A stretch of DNA of 64,000 nt from Pseudomonadota bacterium (lineage in GTDB: Bacteria > Pseudomonadota > Gammaproteobacteria > Steroidobacterales > Steroidobacteraceae): positions 1-64,000 of the forward strand of contig JAEWBG010000020.1 of NCBI GenBank assembly GCA_023391335.1. The letters run 5' to 3'. The notes below the pieces were generated by a model, which saw only the letters and a list, made by a program, of their open reading frames with translations, had not been told where the DNA came from and did no database searches. Position 1 is the stretch's first letter. Every line of letters begins with the position of its first letter. A program made the translations under genes and the position numbers. This document shows positions 19,601 through 28,600 of the stretch, in pieces.

Positions 19601-22600
19601 AACCTCGCGGCCGGCTTCTCTGGCGGCGATCTGTCCTTCACGAACGGCGGCAACTTTGCGGTTGGGGTGATCGGCGGCACGACTGGTGTGACGATCGGTG
19701 CGAATGACGTATCGCTGACGTCGGTCAACGGTACGATCACGAGTCTGTCGAACATCAACGCGAGCAGCAGCTCGCTCACGTTGTCCACGGGCACAGCATT
19801 GACGCTGCCGCAGATGACGATTGCTGGTGCGCAGACCTACACGGCAAGCACGGTGAGTGGCACGGGCATCACGCTGACGGCGGGCGTCACCAGCACCGCA
19901 GGCGGCGCGATCAACTTCATGAGCCCCGTCACGCTCGGCGCGGATTTGAGCATTCAGTCGAGCAACTCGGACATCAACTTCCACGACACGTTGGCGGGCG
20001 GCGGCAATCAGCTCACCGTCAACGCAGGCACAGGCCACGTGGACTTCCAAGGCGCAGTCACTGCGCTCGGCAGTACGATCGACGCGGGTGCAGCGCTCAC
20101 GCTGACCTCAAGCGGCGCGACTTTCGAGAGCACGCTGGGCGCCAACAATGGTCTTGCAATCACTGGTCCGGTGACATTCAAAGACACGGTCACCCTCGCC
20201 GACGGCAATGCCGCATCTGTGTTCACGGGCCTCGTCACGCTCGGCAAGGTGGGTGGAATGAACCTGTCCGGCTACGACGGCATGACGTTCACAGGCGGTG
20301 TGTCGTTGCAGAACGGCCCGGCGACGATCAACTCGAACAATTCGGCGTTGAGTTTCCAGACGGCCGGCTCGGTGTCGGGCCCTTACGACCTCACATTGGA
20401 TTCCGGCACGGCAGTGCTCACCGGCCTGGATCGCATGGATACCAATCTCACGAGCCTCACCGTCACTGCGTTGAATCCGACCATTCCGGCCGGCGGCGTG
20501 TCGATCGCAGGGGCGCAGACGTATACGGCAACGAATGGCAGCAGCATCACGTTGAATGGCAACGTGGCGAGCACTGCGTCGGGCGCGATCACCTTCAATA
20601 GCCCCGTGTCCGTCGGTGCGACTGCGACAGTCACGAGCTTGAATTCAGCCATCGTCTTCGGCAGCACGATCGACGGTGCGCATGATCTCACGGTGAACTC
20701 AGGTTCAGGCGTGAAGACATTTACTGGAGCGATCGGCGGCAACGCAGCGCTTGGCGATGGCACCGGTGCAGCGCTCACTCTGCAGGGCTCCGGTGCGTCC
20801 ACGTTCAGCAGCACCGTTCAGACACGTTCGGGAATCACCGCTGCAGGTGTCGTCACGTTCAATGACGATGTGACCCTCGGCAACGGCGATACGGGCTCGG
20901 TGTTCAGCAGTTTGGTGACGACGGGCGGCGCAGATGGCAACAGCATCAGCGGCTACGACGGACTTACCTTCAATGGCGGCGTCTCGCTCGCGGGCGGACC
21001 GATCAACATTGCATCCAACGGCAGCACGATTGCGTTCGGCGGCAGTGTCTCCGGCCCACGCGTACTGACGCTCAATGCGCTCGCTGGCGGTGCGGGTACG
21101 GTGACCGGCCTCGACAACATCGGATTCACATCCGATCTCACGGGCTTGTACATCACCGCGCATACGTTGAGTTTGCCGAGCACAGGACTCGCAGTGGCGG
21201 GTCCGATGAGCTTCACCGCAGCCGGCGGCATTACCTTGAACGGCGCAGTGGGCAATAACGCGGGACCGACAACGGGTCAGATCGATTTCACCGGCCCCGT
21301 CACGCTTGGAACAGGCGCAATTGCTATCACGACGAACAACGCGGCCGTCAACTTCAACGGCACTGTGGACGGAGGCGAAGACCTCACGGTCAATGCAGGC
21401 AGCGGCACTACGACGTTCGGCAGCGCAGTCGGCGCGACGACTGCGGTCGCGAGCCTAACGACGGATGCGGGCGGAACCATCGCAATCAATGGCGGCAGCA
21501 TTACCACGAGCGGTGCGCAGATCTATAACGACGCGGTTACCCTCGGTGCTGACGCGACACTCACAGGCGTGGACGTCGAGTTCTTGAGCACGTTGAACGG
21601 CGCGCATGCGTTGGTCGTCAACAATTCCGGTCCGACCGTCTTCGGTGGTCTGGTCGGTAACACGACGGCGCTCACAAGCATTACGACTGATGCACCCGGC
21701 ACGGTGGTGGTGAATACCACCGCAGTGAAGACCAGTGGCTCCCAGACCTACAACGAAAACATGACGCTCGGCGCGGACGTAACGTTCACCGGCGTGGGCT
21801 TGACGTTCGACGATATCGACGGTGCGCATACATTCACAGCGAACGCCGGTAGCGGTGCTGTGCAAATCAACGGCGCAGTCGGTGCAACAACGCCAGTGAC
21901 CTCCGTCACTGCGACGGGCAACACGATTAGCGTTCACGACGTCACCAGCACGGGCGCTCAGGGCTACACCGCGAGCGGCGGTGTGACGCTCAATGGCGAT
22001 CTTGCAACCACGAATAGCAATGTCACGGTCACCGGGCCGACGACGCTCGCGGGCGATTCCTCGATTGCCACCACGGGCGGCGATATCACGTTCTCCGGTG
22101 CGACCAGCACAATCAACGGCGCACACGACCTCACGCTGACCGCAGGTAGCGGCAACGTGGTGCTCGGCGGTGTGGTCGGTGGTACGAGTGCGCTTACGGG
22201 CATCAGCCTCAGCGGCAACGATTTGACACTGCCCGGCATCAACACTGTCGGGGATCTTAATCAAACGTACACCGCGCTCAACAACATCACTCTGAATCAA
22301 AGCCGGCTGGTGAATGCGCCAGTTGCCTTCACAGCCGACTCCGACGGCGATGGCAGCGGCTCGTTCATTCTGTTGAACGGTGTCTCGCTGAGCGCAACCA
22401 ACAACACGCTCGACATTCATGCCGCGGACTTGGACTTGCAGGGCAGCAGCACGCTGTCTTCAGGTACAGGCGTCATGACGATCACCGCCACGAACGCGCG
22501 CAACATCGCGCTCGGCGGCACGGATGCGGCGGGGCAGATGACGATCAGCGGCAGCGAACTGTCGCGCATCATCACCTCAGGTGGACTCACGCTGCAGACG

Positions 22601-25600
22601 ACTGGCACAGGCTGGATCCATGTGAACGGGATTACCTCGGGCCAAAGCCAGAACATTACCGGCACGATGAGCCTGCACGCCCAGGGCACGGGCGAGGTGG
22701 CCTTCATCACGGGCGCATCGGCATTCAACGCGCTGACTGCGCAAGCCGACGGCGGCAACATCAATGTCGGCGTGAACGTCACGACGAGTAATGATCCGAT
22801 CGACTTCGTCACGGCGGTTCAAGTCTCCGGTGCATCCACGATCACGAGCGGCGGCGGCAATATCAGCTTCGACAGCACGCTCGCCGTCGATAACGACCTG
22901 ACACTCAGCACGGGCAACGGTGTGCTGACATTCGGCGGCGACGTTGGCAGCAACAAGACACTGACGCTCAATCTCGGCGGCGGCTCAGTCAGCGGTTTGA
23001 GCCATCTGCAAAGCACACTGACGGGTTTGACCGTCAACGGCACTTCCGGCATCACGTTGCCTGCGTTCACGATCAATGGACCGCAGGTCTACAACACCGG
23101 TCCGATCACCGTGACGGGAAACCTCGGCGGCGTCGGCATCACCTTCAACAATGTGGTGGATGTCGTACCGTCGGTTGGAACAGCAATCACAATCGACTCG
23201 GGTACCGGCTCGCTCGTGTTCAATAATCTGTCGAGCTTCAACGCCGTCGACATGACCTTGATCGGCGATGAGATCGACTTCACCAAGGCGATCACCGGAT
23301 CGGGTGCATTGATCCTGCGGCCGTACACGACCACGCGTGATCTCCAGGTCGGCGGCAGCGGCGGCTTTGCGGGATTGAATCTCACTGCATCCGAGATCGC
23401 TTGGTTGCCCATCGGCACGCTCTCGAGCATCACGATTGGCGACGGCGCGGGAACCGGGCAACTCGTCATGACGGGCACGTTGAACGCTCCCGGCACGCCG
23501 ATCACGCTGAACGGCGGCGGTGGCATCAGTCAGACCGGTGGATCAATCACTTCGGGTTCCTTGCGCTTGTACGCCGCCGGTAACGCGATTTCGTTGACAC
23601 GTAGCGGCAACGCATTCGGCGCAGTCGGCATCACGGGTACGCCAACGTCCGTATCTCTGGTCAACACGCTCGACATCACGCAGCTTGGCGCAGCGGCATG
23701 GAACCTGGGAACGGCCAATGTGACATTGAATGCGGGTACGCATGACATCACGTTGAACAATGCCGGCAACACGTTCGGCACGCTCGCGCTCACGGGGCGC
23801 AACGTGCAGGTGACGGAAGCAGCTGCCACGGACGTCGGCGCCTCGACTATCAGCGGCAATCTGACGCTCGACTCGAGTGGCGATGTGAACTTCAGCGGCG
23901 CGCTGGCGAATACAGGAAACGTGTCGATTGCGTCGGCGGGGGTGGTATCGCAAAGCGCGGCGCTCACGATCGGCGGCAATCTCGACATCGCCACCAGCGT
24001 CAACGCGGGCGATGTCACATTGAACAATTCGGGCGCAAGCTCGACCACGATCGGCAATACGCTGGTCGGCGGCAACTATGTGCTCACTGCTACGGGCCAA
24101 TCCGTCACGCAGGGTTCGGGCAGCAGCTTGCAAGTGCGCGGCGATTTGACCGTGACCGGCTCGAGTATCGTGCTCGGTGGCGCGGGCAACTTGATCGGCG
24201 GAACGACAACGCTGCCGGCAACGAACACCACTGAGTTGCGCCAGTCCGGCGTGATCACGCTTGGCGATCGTACGGAAGCGGGCAATCTTACGGTGATCAG
24301 CGAACGCACCAATCGTTCGTTCTCGAGCGCACTGGTGAACGGCGATGCGGTTGTCCTGGATAACGCATCCAACAATATCGGCGGACGCATCTCGGTTTCT
24401 GCGAGTACGCCGACGATTGCAACCGGCGCGGATGTCCAAACCGGCATCAATCAAACTGCAGGTACTTCGCTGAGTGTTGCTGGCGTCGCCAGCTTCACGG
24501 CCGAAAGCTCTGGCGCAGGCAGCTTAGGAATCGATCTCACCAACGATGGCAACAGCTTCGGTCACCTCGTACTCAGCGGTACGACGGTCAACGTGAAGAA
24601 CTCCGCCGCGGGCACGACGACAATCGACAGCGCCTCGGCGAGCACGGACCTCACGTTGAACACAGCAGGTGCCATCAATCAGGGTGGTTCGATCGTCACG
24701 CCGACATTCAACGTTACGGCAGCCGGCCCGATCGCATTGACGAACGCAGGCAATGACGTCACCACGTTGAATGCTACGACGACTAGCGGTGCGATCAGCT
24801 ATACCGACGCGAACAGCGTCGCGATCGCAGGCGTGAATGCAGGGGGCGGCGATGTGACCTTGACGGCAGGCGGCAGCGGCAATCTGACGCAGACGGGTGG
24901 ACTCACCAACGTGGGCACACTCAGCGCGAACGCGGGCGGTGCGGTCACCTTGAATAGTGCGGCCAACACGATCGCTTCGCTCGGTGCATCCACTGCGGGC
25001 ACTGGATTCCAACTCTTCGATTCGAGCGGTGGGCTCACGGTGACGGGCATCGCGCGAACCACGACCGGCGATGAGACGGTCCGCACGTCTGGCGATCTGA
25101 CGCTAAACAGTGGCGGTCGATTGGAAGCCGATGCGGGCGACGTGATCGCATCGACCGAAGGTGCTGGCAACTTCATCAACAACTCGGGCGCATCCGCTCT
25201 GGTGGTGGGAAGCGGCAAACGCTGGCTCGTGTACAGCAGCACGCCAGATCTCGTTGCTGGCGCACACACCGTGAAGGGCGGCTTGACCTCGTCGTTCCGT
25301 CACTACGGTGCCGACTACACCTCGTACGCGCCGGGTTCCGTGGCGGAGAGCGGCAGCGGCTTCATCTATAGCGCTGCGGCACCGTCGCTCACCGTCTCCG
25401 CGATCATCACCGGTTCTGCGACGCACGTGTATGGCAGCACGCCGACCGGCGCGCTGGACGTGTCCATCAGCACCGGCTTGCTCGATAGCGAAGACAACGT
25501 CAACAACGTCATCACGGGCGGTACTGCAACCTTCGATCGTGCTCTTTCGAACACGATGAATGCAGGCACCTACACCATCAAGTACACCGGCGGCCTGACT

Positions 25601-28600
25601 TCCAACTACACGTTGGTGGCGGATTCAGCAGGTGCGACGTATACGGTCACGGCAGCCACGCTCACGTACACGGCCGACGCAGCGACGCGGCAGTATGGCC
25701 AAGCGAACCCAGTGTTGAGCGGATCGATCAGCGGATTCGTCCTCGGACAAGATGCCTCGGTGCTCACCGGTTCGCCGGTGTGGACCACGACAGCCACTGC
25801 AACGAGCGACGCCGGCCATTACGCAATCAATGGCAGCGGCTACAGCAGCTCAGGCAACTATGTATTCGCACAAGCTGCAGGGAACGCAACTGCTTTGGAC
25901 ATCACCAAAGCGGGCCTCACGGTGACGTTCAGCAACGATTCCCGCACCTACAACGGCACCGCATACAGCGGTGGAGCGGGGGTGAGCTATAGCGGCTTCG
26001 TGAATGGAGAGACTTCGAGTGTGCTCGGTGGCACGCTGGTCTACGGCGGTACGTCGCAAGGCGCGCGCAATGCAGGCACCTACGTCATCTCCGGCGGTGG
26101 CATTAGCGCAGCAAACTATGCGATCAACTACGTCAACGGCTCACTCACGATCGATCGTGCAAACATCAGTCTGACAGCCAACGACATCACCAAGACCTAT
26201 GACGGTTCATTGAGCGCAAGCGGCACCGCGGCTGTCGCAAGCGGATCGCAGCTCTTCGGCAGCGACACGCTCAGCGGCGGCACATTTGCATTCACGAACG
26301 CGAACGCCGGAACCGGCAACAAGACGGTGAATGTGAGCGGCGTGACGGTCAGCGACGGCAACGGCGGCAACAACTACAACGTCAGCTATGTGGCCAACAC
26401 GACGAGCACGATCAACCCGGCGAGCATCACAGTAAGCAGCAGTAACGTCGTGAAGACGTATGACGGCACGCTCGCTGCGAACGGATCCGCGATCGTGACT
26501 TCCGGCGCGCTGTATCACAACGCGAGCAACGGTAATGCTCAAGACACATTGAGCGGCGGTAGCTTTGCCTTCACCGATAAGAACGCGGGTTCAGGCAACA
26601 AGCGCGTCAGTGTCGGCGGCGCCTCTGTCACCGACGGCAACGGCGGCGGCAACTACGTCGTGACTTATGCGGACAACACGACCAGCACGATCAATCGCGC
26701 CACGTTGACGTTCAACGGCACGATTGCCGATCGGGAATACGATGGCACAACCGGGGCGACGCTCTCGAGCTACTCGCTCACCGGCTTGATCGGTACTGAA
26801 ACGCTGAATGCAACCGCGGGCGGCGCCTCGTTCGTCGATAAGAACGCAGGCAACGGCAAGGCCGTCAGCATCACCGGCATCGGCTTGAGCGATGGCGGCA
26901 ACGGCGGCCTCGCATCGAACTACACGATCAATCCGACGGCCGCAGCAGTGGGCAACATCACGCCCCGGCTGCTCTCTTTGAACGCCGTGGTGGACGACAA
27001 GGTGTATGACGGCACAACCAACGCGACGCTGCAAAGCTTCGGCTTGGGTGGCTTCGTCGGCAGCGAAACCGTGACTGGCGTTTACACCGGAACGGCAAGC
27101 TTTGCCGATCGTCACGTCGGCGATAACAAGAACATCACCGTCACAGGTATCGATCTCGTGAACGGCACCAACGGCGGCTTGGCGAGCAACTACGCCGTGC
27201 CGACGACGGCTAACAGCACGGCGAGCATTACGCCGGCCTCGTTGCATGTGGCGGGTGTGGTCGCGCTGGATCGCGTGTACGACGGTACGACTACGGTCGT
27301 GCTGAATACCGACGCAGCGACGGTGACGGGCCTGTTCGGATCCGACGAAGTGGAGATCAGCCAGATCACAGGCACGTTCCTCGACAAGAACGTCGGCACC
27401 AATAAGAGCATCGGGGCCGGTACGGTCATGTTGAGTGGTGCGGATGCGGGCGACTACGTGTTGATTCAACCGACCGGTTTGAGCGCGAGCATCACGCCAC
27501 GTGCGCTTCTCGTTTCGGCAACCGGTGTGAACCGCGTGTACGACGGCACGACGAATGCGACGGTGATCCTCGGCGACAACCGCGTCAGCGGGGACTCGTT
27601 GAATGTCACGGCGAACAGCTCGTTCATCGACAAGAATGCGGGTTCTGGCAAGTACGTCAACGTTACCGGCATCGCGATCAGCGGTGCAGATGCGGGCAAC
27701 TACACGGTGAACTCGACTGCGGGTACGTCGGCAAACATCACGCGCGCGAATCTCAACGTGAGCGTCACCGGCGTGAATCGCGTGTACGACGGCACGACGC
27801 ACGCAACAGTCGCATTGAACAGCACACCGATCGGTAACGATGACGTGCAGCTGCAATACGTCGCGGCCAACTTCGGCGATAAGAACGTCGGCACGGGCAA
27901 AGCAGTCAGTGTGACGGGCATCGCCGGATTCGGTGCGGATGCGAGCAACTACGTAATCAACTCCACGGGTGCTACCACGGCGAACATCACGCCTGCGACG
28001 TTGAATGTGGCGGCGAACGGCACGATCAAGACCTTCGATGGTTCGACGGCCGCGACTGTGACGTTCACTGACAACCGAATCGCAGGCGACGATGTTTCGT
28101 TGGTCGCGACAAATGCTGCCTATGCGAATCCGAACGTCGGCACCGGTAAAGCAATCGCAGTCGACGGCATCGTGATCGCAGGCGGTGCGGATGCGGCCAA
28201 CTACGTGCTCGCGAACACCAGCACGTCTACGACAGGCGCGATCCTCGGTCAGACTTCGGTTGCGGAAACGTGGCCGTTGCCGCCGACCATTCCGACGCCG
28301 GTTCCGCCGAGCATTCCGACGACTCCGCCAGTCGTGGTGGATGTCTCGTTGCCGATGATTGGTGGAGGCGGATCCAATGGCGGCGGCAACATCGGCGGTA
28401 ATGGCGGTGGGGGCAATGGTGGAAGCAACACCACGATCATCACCAACACGAATACTGGTGGTGGCACGAACACCAACACTGGCGGAAACACCGGTGGCAA
28501 TGGTGGCAGCGGCGGTGGCGGCACGGGCACCGTCATCAACACCTCTGGTGGTGGCAACGGCGGCACTGGCAACACCGGTGGCGGAGCCAATACCAGCACC